Source: Nitrosomonas sp. sh817 (GTDB taxonomy: Bacteria; Pseudomonadota; Gammaproteobacteria; Burkholderiales; Nitrosomonadaceae). From it: a stretch of 64,000 bases of DNA. Under the pieces are notes generated by a model, which made no database searches, was not told the DNA's origin, and saw nothing but the letters and a program-made list of their open reading frames with translations. The DNA lies in the NCBI RefSeq assembly GCF_030908545.1, contig NZ_CP133083.1, positions 1,736,001 to 1,800,000 on the forward strand, in the 5' to 3' direction. Each line of letters starts with the position of its first letter. The first letter of the stretch is position 1. The position numbers were made by a program, and so were the translations under genes. Positions 55,165-64,000 of the stretch are shown in pieces.

Positions 55165-55905
55165 TCATCTTGGCACCACGACGCCATCCAGACCAAGTGC
55201 TTTCAATTTTTTTATTTCCCCATCCGCAGCGCTTCGAGTGGGAAACGGGCCTGTTCGCACACGCGTCACTTGATTGCCATTGATAACCAATGATTCGGTA
55301 TATGCCTTGAAACCGTTCGCCAACAGCAGCGCTTGCTGCAATTTGGCTTTTTCCGGATCCGAAAATGCGCCTAGCTGAACCACAAATCCTTTGGCCGCAT
55401 CAGGAGCTTGAATCGGCGCAATAGTGGTTGCCGGCACACTTGGTGCGCTTGGCGGCGGCGTACTCGGTGTCACTATACTAACATTTGTAGTCGTTGCCGC
55501 CGCAGGAGGGGGTGATGTAATTCTGACCGGAACTGCTTGCCGTTCGAATTTTGGTTTGATTCCGGGAATCGGGATACGTTTTTGCAGATTCGCTGATTCA
55601 ACCTGTTCATCCCTGCCCGGCAATGTAATCGTGGATTTTTCTTGCAGTTCCGCTGGATCCATCGCATTCAACGATTCAATGTTGATTGCAGAATCTTCTT
55701 TTGGTAACGATACAGCTTTGCTTGCATTTCTGTTCGCTTCCGGCAAATTAATTGCGATCTCGTGCTTTTCCGTTTCCGGCTTGGGCTCGTCGAAGATTGC
55801 AGGCAACACGATAATAGAAATCAGAACCAGAACGATAGCGCCGACTAACCGCCTTCTCGCGCGTTTTCGCAGTAATAATTCTTCTTCGCTGATATTTTTG
55901 TTCAT
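55165..55905 (-). CDS. SPOR-domain protein, DedD type
   Basis: A 246-residue bitopic protein: a cytoplasmic basic N-terminus (LLLRKRARRRLVG), one membrane helix (about 19-36), a long Pro/Thr-rich linker (about 100-165) and a C-terminal SPOR domain (about 172-244, GFVVQLGAFSDPEKAKLQQALLLANGFKAY). SPOR domains bind denuded septal peptidoglycan, so a role in cell division is likely. It occupies the dedD position between folC and cvpA. Confidence 0.9.
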   Translation of the reverse strand: MNKNISEEELLLRKRARRRLVGAIVLVLISIIVLPAIFDEPKPETEKHEIAINLPEANRNASKAVSLPKEDSAINIESLNAMDPAELQEKSTITLPGRDEQVESANLQKRIPIPGIKPKFERQAVPVRITSPPPAAATTTNVSIVTPSTPPPSAPSVPATTIAPIQAPDAAKGFVVQLGAFSDPEKAKLQQALLLANGFKAYTESLVINGNQVTRVRTGPFPTRSAADGEIKKLKALGLDGVVVPR

Positions 55906-55921
55906 TTGAAATATCCGGTTA

Positions 55922-57232
55922 CTACGCTCGGGATGGCATATGCAGATGATTCAGCACATCACCAACCGCGTAGAAAGATCCAAATATGCAAATTCTATCA
56001 TTTTTGGACGCTTGTTCACAGGCAAAAGCATAAGCTTCAACGCCATCAGAAAAGCGGTATATTGGCAGGTCCCCGCCTGGAAAACCGGTATTGCGGATCT
56101 CTTGTTCGATATATTCGACGGACGCAGCACGCGGCGATTGAATGGGAAAGAGCAACCAGACATCGATTTCGTCTTTCAGCTTTTGTACGACACCCTGAAT
56201 ATCTTTATCCTGCAGCATCGAAAACACTGCGTAAGTCCGCCCGGCACACGGGGTCGCAGCCAAATTTTGCGCCAGGACTGCAGCAGCGGCAGGATTATGC
56301 GCGACATCCAGGATGATCATCGGTTGGGTTGAAACAACTTGAAATCTACCCGGCACAGTCGCTTTGATCAATCCTTGGCGGATAGCATTCATATTAACCG
56401 GCAACAACTCATGAATCGCATCCAGAGCCGCTAGGCACGCGCTTGCATTTTGGAGCTGCTTACTGCCCCGCAAAGCGGGAACGGGTAATGAATAACGCCA
56501 TCCCTTGGTTCCCCAAAAATCCCATTGCTTATCCTTGGATTGAAAGCCGAATTCTTTTGAAAATCTACTCAATTGCGCGCCAATTTTTGTGGCATGCTGA
56601 TACACAGAGTCCGGCACATCGGTATCCGCACAAATGGCCGGCTTGCCATGCCGGAAAATCGCAGCTTTCTCGAATCCGATTTTTTCCCGCGTGTCACCCA
56701 GATACTCGATGTGATCCAGATCGATACTGGTTAGAATGGCGCAATCCGGATCAAAAATGTTAACCGCATCGAGACGTCCGCCTAAGCCAATCTCAAGAAC
56801 CGCCACATCGACGCGCGCTTGAACAAACAAATACATCGCAGCGAGGGTACCGAACTCAAAGAAAGTTAACGATGTGTGGCAGTTCCGCCGCGCGGCTTCC
56901 ACTTGCGCAAAAGCCTGACAAAGACTCGCGTTTTCGATATCTTGCCCATCGATTCGAATCCGTTCGTTGAATCGAATCAAATGGGGAGAAGTATAACATC
57001 CGGTTTTATAACCCGCGCTCTGGAGAATCGCTTCAAGCATCGCGCAAACGGAGCCTTTGCCATTGGTGCCACCGACTGTAATGACCGGAAATTGAGGAAT
57101 TAACCCCAGCTCGGACCGGACATTGGCTACCCGTTCCAGCCCCATTTCGATGACGCTCGGATGCAGCGATTCGAGGTAACGCAACCAATCCTCGAGTGAT
57201 TCCGCCGTTACACCCGGAACATCCATATGCAT
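55922..57232 (-). CDS. folC: Dihydrofolate synthase / folylpolyglutamate synthase
   Basis: A 436-residue Mur-ligase-type enzyme. The P-loop is TVGGTNGKGSVCAMLEAIL (about residues 51-69), followed by YTSPHLIRFNERI, FEFGTLAAMY and VLEIGLGGRLDAVN. It adds glutamate to dihydropteroate and to folates. Length and operon position (between accD and the SPOR protein) are normal. Confidence 0.95.
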   Translation of the reverse strand: MHMDVPGVTAESLEDWLRYLESLHPSVIEMGLERVANVRSELGLIPQFPVITVGGTNGKGSVCAMLEAILQSAGYKTGCYTSPHLIRFNERIRIDGQDIENASLCQAFAQVEAARRNCHTSLTFFEFGTLAAMYLFVQARVDVAVLEIGLGGRLDAVNIFDPDCAILTSIDLDHIEYLGDTREKIGFEKAAIFRHGKPAICADTDVPDSVYQHATKIGAQLSRFSKEFGFQSKDKQWDFWGTKGWRYSLPVPALRGSKQLQNASACLAALDAIHELLPVNMNAIRQGLIKATVPGRFQVVSTQPMIILDVAHNPAAAAVLAQNLAATPCAGRTYAVFSMLQDKDIQGVVQKLKDEIDVWLLFPIQSPRAASVEYIEQEIRNTGFPGGDLPIYRFSDGVEAYAFACEQASKNDRICIFGSFYAVGDVLNHLHMPSRA

Positions 57233-57248
57233 GAATCTATAAGAAAAG

Positions 57249-58118
57249 TTATCTTAACGGAACGGGAATACGCATCAGTTGCGTACAGAGATTGACGAGC
57301 TTGTCGCCCATTTGGCGGCGATCGACAATCATGTCGACCGCTCCGTGTTGCAGCAGAAATTCCGCACGTTGAAAACCATCAGGCAGCGTTTGCCGGACAG
57401 TCTGCTCAATGACGCGCGGCCCGGCGAATCCGATCAGTGCGCCCGGTTCGGCGATTACGACATCCCCGATAAAGGCAAAACTGGCAGACACGCCGCCCAT
57501 CGTCGGATCCGTCAATACCGAAATAAAAGGTAATTTGTTGTGGCTCAGACGTGTCAAAGCCGCCGTTGTTTTCGCCATTTGCATCAGGGAAAACAATCCT
57601 TCCTGCATCCGCGCACCGCCGCTGGCACTAAAGCAAATAAAAGGAAGATGGTGATCGATACAGGTTTTAACGCCACGCACAAACCGCTCCCCCACGACCG
57701 ACCCCATGGAACCGCCCATAAAACCGAATTCGAATACCGCGACAACGACCGGCATGGTTTTGATAGCACCCTGCATGACCACTAAAGAATCATTTTCATC
57801 GGTACTTTCCTGGGCTTGTGTCAGCCGATCGACATAGCGCTTACTGTCTTTAAACTTCAGAATATCCGTTGCAATCACTTCAGCACCGATTTCACGCCGG
57901 CCTTCCGGATCGAGCAAGAAATCCAGCCTGTCTCTGGCAGAAATACGATTATGGTAGTCACATTTTGGGCAAACATTCAGATTCTTGGCCAAATCGGTAT
58001 AGTACAGGACCGCCTCACAATTGTTGCATTTACTCCATAATCCTTCGGGTACGATTTTCTTCTCACCGGCTTCTTTTCTTTTGATTTTTGGAGGAATGAT
58101 ATTCTGGAACCAGCTCAT
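57249..58118 (-). CDS. accD: Acetyl-CoA carboxylase carboxyltransferase subunit beta
   Basis: A 289-residue beta subunit. The N-terminal zinc ribbon has C31, C34, C50 and C53 (CNNC...CPKC), followed by the crotonase-fold domain with [15 protein letters not shown] and [21 protein letters not shown]. With AccA it transfers CO2 from biotin to acetyl-CoA in fatty acid synthesis. It is placed between trpA and folC, the standard order. Confidence 0.97.
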   Translation of the reverse strand: MSWFQNIIPPKIKRKEAGEKKIVPEGLWSKCNNCEAVLYYTDLAKNLNVCPKCDYHNRISARDRLDFLLDPEGRREIGAEVIATDILKFKDSKRYVDRLTQAQESTDENDSLVVMQGAIKTMPVVVAVFEFGFMGGSMGSVVGERFVRGVKTCIDHHLPFICFSASGGARMQEGLFSLMQMAKTTAALTRLSHNKLPFISVLTDPTMGGVSASFAFIGDVVIAEPGALIGFAGPRVIEQTVRQTLPDGFQRAEFLLQHGAVDMIVDRRQMGDKLVNLCTQLMRIPVPLR

Positions 58119-58154
58119 AACGAATGTATCCTAACGCGCGAGTGTTTGATTACT

Positions 58155-59012
58155 TCAATTCTCATCAATTGCTTTACGCAGTGTATTTAGCAGATGACCA
58201 ACTTTATCCAATATTTCCGCTTCTGTTGACTTCTCAATTTCTTCGATAATCCGGCTACCGACCACGACAGCATCCGCCAACCCTGCAACTGCCTTTGCGG
58301 TTGCGCCATCGCGAATACCAAACCCTACCCCGATCGGTAGCGAAATATATTGCCGCAGCGTTGTCAGCATGTTGCTGACATCTTGCAAATCAAGATGCGA
58401 TGCGCCGGTAACACCTTTAAGCGACACATAATAAACATAACCGCGAGCCATTTTTGCCACTTGTTCAATACGCTGTTGCGGTGTCGTGGGCGACAACAAA
58501 AAGATCGCGTCGATTCCTTGCTGGTCGAGACATTCCACCCATTTCTCCGATTCTTCCGGCGGATAATCCACGATCAGAATACCATCGACACCGCACTGTT
58601 TGGCTCTGGCGGCAAAGAATTCGTAACCCATCGCCTCCACAGGATTGGCATATCCCATCAGGACAACCGGCGTATCCGAATTCGTTTGTCTGAATTCACT
58701 GACCATGCTGAGTACGTCGTTTAAACTGACATGGTGTTTCAGCGCACGCTCTGACGATCTCTGAATAGTGGGTCCGTCGGCCATTGGATCCGAAAAAGGA
58801 ATTCCCAATTCGATGATATCCGCACCCGAGTGAACTAATTGGTGCATGAGCGGCACCGTTACTTGCGGATTGGGATCGCCCGCCGTGACAAACGGGATCA
58901 GCGCCTTACGATTTTGCCTTTTTAAGGTATTGAATGTTTGCGCGATACGATTTGACTTCTCAGTATCGCTACTGCCATTGAAATAATTCAGCAAGCTGTT
59001 AATAAAACTCAT
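58155..59012 (-). CDS. trpA: Tryptophan synthase alpha chain
   Basis: A 285-residue alpha subunit that cleaves indole-3-glycerol phosphate. The catalytic acids E68 and D79 lie in DIIELGIPFSDPMADGPTIQ, and the phosphate-binding region in GFGIRDGATAKAV. Compared with typical TrpA, which starts MSRIAQTF, this protein has about 19 extra residues (MSFINSLLNYFNGSSDTEKS) before NRIAQTF. No ATG lies nearer, so the extension is probably real unless a rare start codon is used. Confidence 0.95.
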   Translation of the reverse strand: MSFINSLLNYFNGSSDTEKSNRIAQTFNTLKRQNRKALIPFVTAGDPNPQVTVPLMHQLVHSGADIIELGIPFSDPMADGPTIQRSSERALKHHVSLNDVLSMVSEFRQTNSDTPVVLMGYANPVEAMGYEFFAARAKQCGVDGILIVDYPPEESEKWVECLDQQGIDAIFLLSPTTPQQRIEQVAKMARGYVYYVSLKGVTGASHLDLQDVSNMLTTLRQYISLPIGVGFGIRDGATAKAVAGLADAVVVGSRIIEEIEKSTEAEILDKVGHLLNTLRKAIDEN

Positions 59013-59071
59013 TTAGTAATCCGATTGGAATTCTTTCCAGAAGATTAAAATTGAAAATACGAATGTCTTCA

Positions 59072-60271
59072 TTAAAGCGTCAAACCTGACATTTGCGCAA
59101 CTGTCGCCATGTCCTTATCGCCCCTTCCGGAGAGATTAACCAGCAATAGCTTGTCCTTGGATAATGTCGGCGCGTATTTGGCGGCATAGGCCAGCGCATG
59201 ACTGGATTCCAGCGCCGGCATAATGCCTTCGTAGCGGCATAAGGTATGAAATGCTTCCAAAGCTTCATCATCGGTAATCGCGACATATTCGGCGCGGCCA
59301 CAATCCTTGAGCCAAGCATGTTCGGGACCCACGCCCGGATAATCCAAACCGGCCGAGATTGAATGTGTTTCGATAATCTGACCGTTTTCATCTTGAATCA
59401 AGTAAGTGCGATTGCCATGCAATACACCAGGCTTCCCGGTCGATAACGTCGCTGCATGCAGGTTGGTTTCGATGCCTTTTCCGGCTGCCTCGACACCGAT
59501 CAAGCGGACACTGGCATCGTTAATATACGGATAAAACAGACCGATCGCGTTGGAACCGCCGCCAACACAGGCTATCAACGCATCCGGCTGGCGTTGAAAA
59601 TCTTCCTGCATTTGCACTTTAGCCTCTGTTCCAATCACAGCCTGGAAATCCCTGACCATCATCGGATAAGGATGAGGTCCGGCGACGGTACCGATAATAT
59701 AAAAGGTATTTTCAACATTGGTGACCCAATCCCGCATCGCTTCATTCAGCGCATCTTTCAATGTCCGGGATCCCGATTCGACCGGCACCACGGTCGCACC
59801 CAGCAATTTCATGCGGTACACATTCGTCGCTTGCCGTTTGACATCTTCGGAACCCATGTAAACCACGCATTCCATACCATAACGTGCTGCTACAGTGGCG
59901 CTGGCGACGCCGTGCTGCCCCGCGCCGGTCTCAGCGATCACGCGTTTCTTGCCCATGCGCCGGGCTAATAGCGCCTGCCCGATGGTGTTGTTAATTTTAT
60001 GCGCCCCGGTGTGATTCAAATCTTCGCGCTTTAACAGGATTTGCGCGCCGCCTAAATGTTCGGACCAGCGCTTGGCATGATAGATCGGACTGGGGCGGCC
60101 TACGTAATGCTTTAATTCATAAGCGAACTCTGCCTGAAAATCAGGGTCGTCACGGTAAAATTCGTACTGTTTCCGCAAATCTTCCAATGCTGAAATGAGC
60201 GTTTCAGCAACAAAGATGCCTCCATACGGACCAAAATGACCATCTCTACTAGGAAGATCATAAGCATTCAC
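59072..60271 (-). CDS. trpB: Tryptophan synthase beta chain
   Basis: A 399-residue PLP enzyme with the catalytic lysine K92 in [15 protein letters not shown], the phosphate-binding GGGSNAIG and the C-terminal [13 protein letters not shown]. It makes tryptophan from indole and serine, in complex with TrpA. It overlaps trpF by 14 bp and precedes trpA by 59 bp. Confidence 0.97.
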   Translation of the reverse strand: MNAYDLPSRDGHFGPYGGIFVAETLISALEDLRKQYEFYRDDPDFQAEFAYELKHYVGRPSPIYHAKRWSEHLGGAQILLKREDLNHTGAHKINNTIGQALLARRMGKKRVIAETGAGQHGVASATVAARYGMECVVYMGSEDVKRQATNVYRMKLLGATVVPVESGSRTLKDALNEAMRDWVTNVENTFYIIGTVAGPHPYPMMVRDFQAVIGTEAKVQMQEDFQRQPDALIACVGGGSNAIGLFYPYINDASVRLIGVEAAGKGIETNLHAATLSTGKPGVLHGNRTYLIQDENGQIIETHSISAGLDYPGVGPEHAWLKDCGRAEYVAITDDEALEAFHTLCRYEGIMPALESSHALAYAAKYAPTLSKDKLLLVNLSGRGDKDMATVAQMSGLTL

Positions 60272-60884
60272 AGTTCTTTACTCCTTGCATGAAAGCAATA
60301 ATTTTATTCTTGTCTTTGATACCTTTAGCTGCTTCAACGCCGCTTGAGACATCCACTGCCCAAGGTTTCGTTTGCTTAATCGCCATCGCAACATTATCTG
60401 GATTCAAACCACCGGACAGAATGAACGGAACGGACAGATTCTCTGGAATGAGGTGCCAATCAAACACGTGCCCGGTACCACCCGGCATGCCTTCGGTAAA
60501 AGTATCCAGCAATAAACCCTTTGCAGTACGGTAACGCTCTGCGTATTGTAGCAAATCTGTGTCTGATTTGACTCGAATTGCTTTGATATAGGGTTGAGAA
60601 AATTGATTGCAAAAATCCGGCGATTCGTTGCCATGAAATTGCAACAGATTGAGTTTAGCTGCCCGTGCAGTTTCTTTGACCCAAGCGGCATCGGGATCGA
60701 CGTACACGCCGACGGTACATACAAAAGGTGGAATCAACGCACTAATCCGTCCGGCTGATTCAGGATCAATATTGCGCGCGCTCTTATGCCAAAAAACAAA
60801 GCCAATTGCATCCACCCCCGATTGAATTGCTGCCTCAGCATCTTCAATCCGGGTTATTCCACATACTTTTACACGCACTGACAT
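60258..60884 (-). CDS. trpF: Phosphoribosylanthranilate isomerase
   Basis: A 208-residue TIM-barrel isomerase, starting [19 protein letters not shown] with the catalytic Cys8, and with the catalytic Asp in [14 protein letters not shown] and the phosphate site [11 protein letters not shown]. The ATG at 60884 is chosen because family similarity begins there. A longer frame from 61109 would overlap truA by 196 bp and encode a basic, non-family extension of 75 residues. Its end overlaps the trpB start. Confidence 0.96.
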   Translation of the reverse strand: MSVRVKVCGITRIEDAEAAIQSGVDAIGFVFWHKSARNIDPESAGRISALIPPFVCTVGVYVDPDAAWVKETARAAKLNLLQFHGNESPDFCNQFSQPYIKAIRVKSDTDLLQYAERYRTAKGLLLDTFTEGMPGGTGHVFDWHLIPENLSVPFILSGGLNPDNVAMAIKQTKPWAVDVSSGVEAAKGIKDKNKIIAFMQGVKNCECL

Positions 60885-60913
60885 GAGAATCGAAGGTCGT
60901 TTTTTAATTAATG

Positions 60914-61708
60914 CTACCGGAGTACGCCATTTGAAATAATTGGAAAGTCGGAAAATTCCGGAATCAACCAACTTGGGTCGTATCTTACACCGGCTAAATA
61001 CAAACCAGCGGCGGAAAAAGTTGGCGCCGCAAACGTCCGGTTTTTGTGTTGAAGAAGTTCGTCGATCCAGTCGGCAGAATACTTTCCTTTTCCGATATAA
61101 ACAAGGCAACCGATAATATTTCGTACCATATGATGAAGGAAAGAATTCGCCCGCAAATCAAAAACTACAAGATTTCCTTGGCGGACGATGTTCAAATGGG
61201 TAATGGTTCTTACCGGAGATTTCGCTTGGCACTCGGCGGCCCTGAAAGATGAAAAATCATGCTCCCCGACTAGAAGTTTCCCTGCCGCTTGCATTGTCTC
61301 CAATTCCAGCGGCACATGAAACCAGCCAACTTTATTGTGATGAACCCCAGGTCTGGCCGATTGGTTCAATAAAAAATACAGATATCGCCTTTCAACCGCA
61401 CTATAGCGCGCATGAAAATCATCAGGAACTTCGCCGGCCCACAAGATCGAAATATCCTCGGGCAGGAAAGCATTAACACCCCGCACCCAGGCACTCAGGG
61501 GGCGGCTGGTCAATGTATCAAAATGCACGACTTGATAAAACGCATGAACACCGGCATCTGTCCTGCCTGCCGTAACAATCCGGATATCTTCCTTCGCTAT
61601 TGCAGACAGTGCCTTTTCAACCGCATCTTGAATTGCGCAAGACTCTGATTGACTTTGCCAGCCACAATAGTTACTGCCGTCATATTCCAAGACTAATACG
61701 ATACGCAC
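60914..61708 (-). CDS. truA: tRNA pseudouridine(38-40) synthase TruA
   Basis: A 264-residue synthase with the catalytic aspartate D51 in TAGRTDAGVHAFYQVVHFDT, a start MRIVLVLEYDGSNYCGWQSQ and the later motif FLHHMVRNIIGCLVYIGKG. It isomerises U38-40 in the anticodon arm. It lies between fimV and trpF, the conserved arrangement. Confidence 0.96.
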   Translation of the reverse strand: MRIVLVLEYDGSNYCGWQSQSESCAIQDAVEKALSAIAKEDIRIVTAGRTDAGVHAFYQVVHFDTLTSRPLSAWVRGVNAFLPEDISILWAGEVPDDFHARYSAVERRYLYFLLNQSARPGVHHNKVGWFHVPLELETMQAAGKLLVGEHDFSSFRAAECQAKSPVRTITHLNIVRQGNLVVFDLRANSFLHHMVRNIIGCLVYIGKGKYSADWIDELLQHKNRTFAAPTFSAAGLYLAGVRYDPSWLIPEFSDFPIISNGVLR

Positions 61709-61769
61709 AATTGAAAGATTATTTTTACCAATTGACCACGATCCGTGATCAGTCTTCTCGTTTATATCC

Positions 61770-64000
61770 CTACAAGCTCTTCAACATTTTTTTGGCAATT
61801 TTTATCTGTTTCGCATCGCCATCGCGAATGACTTCTTCCAGCATTTCCCGAGCGCCTTCTTTGTCATCCATTTCTTGGTAAGCTTTTGCCAGATCAAGTT
61901 TTGTTTCAACTTCCTGCCATTGCTCGCTATTGGTTTCCAAGTCTGCCGCTTGTTCCACTGACTCAGTCTGATTGGGTTCTTCGAGATCCAAGCTGATATC
62001 AGCAAGGTCAACAGCCGGAATCTCAGGCGCAGATTCACTTGCGGTCTCCGGCTGCTCAAAGTCAATTGCGTCGCTTATCAAATTCGATTCATCACTTTGC
62101 AGCGAATCTGCTTTACTGATCGTGGAATTATCGCCGTCCAAATCCAAGCTTGCAGAATCAAACTCCAGAATAATCTCATCCTGGTTCGTATCCGCATCAG
62201 TGGTTGCAGCACGCATTGAATCATCATCAGACGCTGCATCGGCAGCAACAACGTCGAGTGAATAGTCCAAGCTCCCGGTATCTTCAGCTAATTGGCTGAC
62301 TTCATCTTCTTCGGATGATTGAGATAGCGCTCGTTTTGTTTCTTCTTCGGATCCGGTATCGAGATCGAAATCAATTTCATTGGAGAAATCCGTAGCTGAG
62401 GCAACTGAAGCGGATTCTATCGGCTCACTATCATCTTCAGGAGTTTCCTCGACTAATGCGGAATCCAGCGGCTGTTCCTCCAGCAGCGGCTCCGCGCCGG
62501 ATTCATCGTCAGTTGCTTCGGCGATCAGACCGGCCGTTCCTTCATCGCTTGCTTCATGTTCCACAAAGCCGGTATCGCCATGATCGAAATCATCCTCCCG
62601 GTCAGCCGGTTCCGGGAAAGAACTGATATTTTCGTAAGTCAGTTCTTCGTCGCCGGAATCCGAAGCAGTGAGCGGATCATCGTCATCTGCAGCCGCTGAC
62701 GCTGCCGCTGTAGCGGCGGATGCACCGGCCATCCCTGCCATTCTAGAGCGCATGGTGGAAGAAAATCCTTGTTTTTCAATATCTTCTTCGTCATCTCCCT
62801 CGAATTGTTTTTTGCGTCTTCTAATAATCAGAAGCATCAATAACAGCAACAGAATCGATGCGCCGGCGATATATTCCATATATTCGAACAGCAATTCGAT
62901 CAAGCCCGGCGATTGTTCTTCCTCAACCGGAAGAGGCACGGGACTGACAGTCGTCATTGCTTCCTGAGGGGGCTGTGCTAGCTCGCCATGTTCCGGTTGC
63001 GGAGGTAGAGAATGGGTCTCCGGCTCCATTTTTGTTTCTGCAGGTAAATCAATCGCAATAGGCGGTTGCGCTTCCGGTTTTAAAGTACCGGCAGGCAACG
63101 ATTCTGCGTTCACCTGGGCTTGCGCCAGAACCGAATCTTTCAATTCCAGCAAATGTTTGAGGTTCGCAATGCTTTTTTCTAGCATGGCGACGCGTTCGTT
63201 AGCTTCTTTTAATGCCAGATTTCTTGCAATCGCATCCTCTTCCATCATGCGCAAACGGTCAACCAAACTCGAATCCGCAGCCTGGTCATCCTTATCCAGC
63301 TGCGTACCACTCGATAACTTCAGTACTTCTTTAGGCGCATCGGCGGCCATTGATTTCTTATCAATAGTAGTCGTGATTTGCCCTTGATCCGATTGACTAA
63401 CCGTATGCGTTGTCGATGATTCTCTGCTGGCAGTCGCCAATTTTGCCTGATATTGCCGCCAATCATTAGTCTGCATCTTGATTTCGGCGCTTGCGGTCGC
63501 GGTATCGATTGCAGCAATTTCATCTTGATCCGGAATATTCAGAATCGCGCCGGCCTTGAGCAAATTCATATTGTTGGCAATAAATGCGTCGCGATTGGCG
63601 CGATGGAGCGCTACCAGCATTTGGTTCAGGTTGACTCCCGGCGGCAATACCCGGCGTGCTATCGACGATAGCGTATCTCCTCGGCTAACCGGCCCGTAAG
63701 TTTTAGCGCTATCACGCCCTCTGGTTCGCGCAGCCGGTTTGAAATCGCCTTTGGTTTCCGTCGCTTTATCCGCTTCCAGTCTGGATGTAGTAATTTGCGT
63801 CGCGGGACTCGCCGATGCAGCGGCAAAATTTTGCGTGGTTGATTCAACCGGATCAAGCAATACAGTGTATTCACGCAGAATCTTGCCGGATGACCAGCTT
63901 AATTCAATCAGAACCATTAAAAATGGATCATTCACGGCTTGCGGAGAAGTTAGCTTGACGTAAGGATTGCCATTAATCCTCGATTCCACCGACACCCTGA
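61770..64000 (-). CDS. fimV: FimV/HubP-type polar protein, N-terminus outside the window
   Basis: At least 741 residues are visible; the frame runs to the window edge and the visible text starts within the FimV N-terminal domain (VESRINGNPYVKL, FLMVLIELSWSSGKILREYTVLLDP), so the gene is partial at its 5' end. Then come a LysM-like region (VSRGDTLSSIARRVLPPGVN), a coiled segment (about 225-270), a membrane helix near residues 365-385 (ASILLLLLMLLII), a very acidic cytoplasmic region, and the C-terminal FimV domain (LDLAKAYQEMDDKEGAREMLEEVI). FimV proteins organise the cell pole, type IV pili and twitching motility. Order with truA and trp genes is standard. Confidence 0.9.
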   Translation of the reverse strand, partial: RVSVESRINGNPYVKLTSPQAVNDPFLMVLIELSWSSGKILREYTVLLDPVESTTQNFAAASASPATQITTSRLEADKATETKGDFKPAARTRGRDSAKTYGPVSRGDTLSSIARRVLPPGVNLNQMLVALHRANRDAFIANNMNLLKAGAILNIPDQDEIAAIDTATASAEIKMQTNDWRQYQAKLATASRESSTTHTVSQSDQGQITTTIDKKSMAADAPKEVLKLSSGTQLDKDDQAADSSLVDRLRMMEEDAIARNLALKEANERVAMLEKSIANLKHLLELKDSVLAQAQVNAESLPAGTLKPEAQPPIAIDLPAETKMEPETHSLPPQPEHGELAQPPQEAMTTVSPVPLPVEEEQSPGLIELLFEYMEYIAGASILLLLLMLLIIRRRKKQFEGDDEEDIEKQGFSSTMRSRMAGMAGASAATAAASAAADDDDPLTASDSGDEELTYENISSFPEPADREDDFDHGDTGFVEHEASDEGTAGLIAEATDDESGAEPLLEEQPLDSALVEETPEDDSEPIESASVASATDFSNEIDFDLDTGSEEETKRALSQSSEEDEVSQLAEDTGSLDYSLDVVAADAASDDDSMRAATTDADTNQDEIILEFDSASLDLDGDNSTISKADSLQSDESNLISDAIDFEQPETASESAPEIPAVDLADISLDLEEPNQTESVEQAADLETNSEQWQEVETKLDLAKAYQEMDDKEGAREMLEEVIRDGDAKQIKIAKKMLKSL

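Noticed and set aside
60885..61109. Longer start for trpF
   Set aside because: It would overlap truA by almost 200 bp with a basic, cysteine-rich extension not seen in the family.

Overview
The window looks like chromosomal DNA of a chemolithoautotrophic betaproteobacterium, most likely a Nitrosomonas-type ammonia oxidiser. The basis is a green-like form I RuBisCO cluster (cbbR / cbbL-cbbS-cbbQ-cbbO), a small histidine-rich periplasmic protein resembling SmbP of Nitrosomonas europaea, and betaproteobacterial gene order in the housekeeping blocks. No rRNA, tRNA, CRISPR array, prophage or replication origin was recognised.

Layout. 1-3.8 kb (minus strand): lptC-lptA-lptB-rpoN-hpf, lipopolysaccharide export plus sigma-54 and ribosome hibernation. 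4.0-8.6 kb (plus): nadA, a clsB-type cardiolipin synthase, a Sua5/TsaC protein, a CbbY-type phosphatase and an SmbP-like protein. 8.6-9.8 kb: two nearly identical head-to-tail copies of a 589-bp IS200/IS605-type element starting at the smbP stop codon. 10.1-13.3 kb: a DUF971 protein, ubiE, and a response regulator/histidine kinase pair. 13.3-15.8 kb (minus): comEC, whose stop codon shares a CTAG with the kinase stop. 15.8-17.1 kb: an accessory stretch with a decayed IS3-type transposase and two paralogous small membrane proteins. 17.2-20.2 kb (minus): an MBL-fold hydrolase and acs. 20.4-26.4 kb (plus): rimP-nusA-infB-rbfA-truB, with an attenuator-like leader; then rimO on the minus strand.

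28-36 kb: two membrane proteins, then divergent cbbR and cbbLSQO, closed by two intrinsic terminators. A MITE-like repeat lies after cbbS and a diverged copy lies next to rimO. 35.8-38.3 kb: a lipoprotein, remnants of a toxin-antitoxin-like pair, and a fused dihydroxyacetone kinase. 38.5-48.9 kb (plus, one gene excepted): a 627-aa glycine-zipper membrane protein of unknown function, a YbaL/KefB antiporter, two hypothetical proteins (the second on the minus strand), an atypical Nramp-family transporter, an Atm1-type ABC exporter, motA-motB and a membrane-anchored methyltransferase. 49-51.6 kb: cysS (minus) and two cyclophilins. 51.7-64 kb (minus): fimV (cut by the window end)-truA-trpF-trpB-trpA-accD-folC-SPOR protein-cvpA-purF-metZ, a gene order well known in beta- and gammaproteobacteria.

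The least explained parts are the 11-bp-phased TGTGAA repeats found at two separate loci (upstream of the two-component pair and upstream of the small membrane protein pair), the 627-aa membrane protein, the Nramp relative lacking the usual metal-site motifs, and the IS200-type tnpA whose ribosome binding site sits in a hairpin loop.
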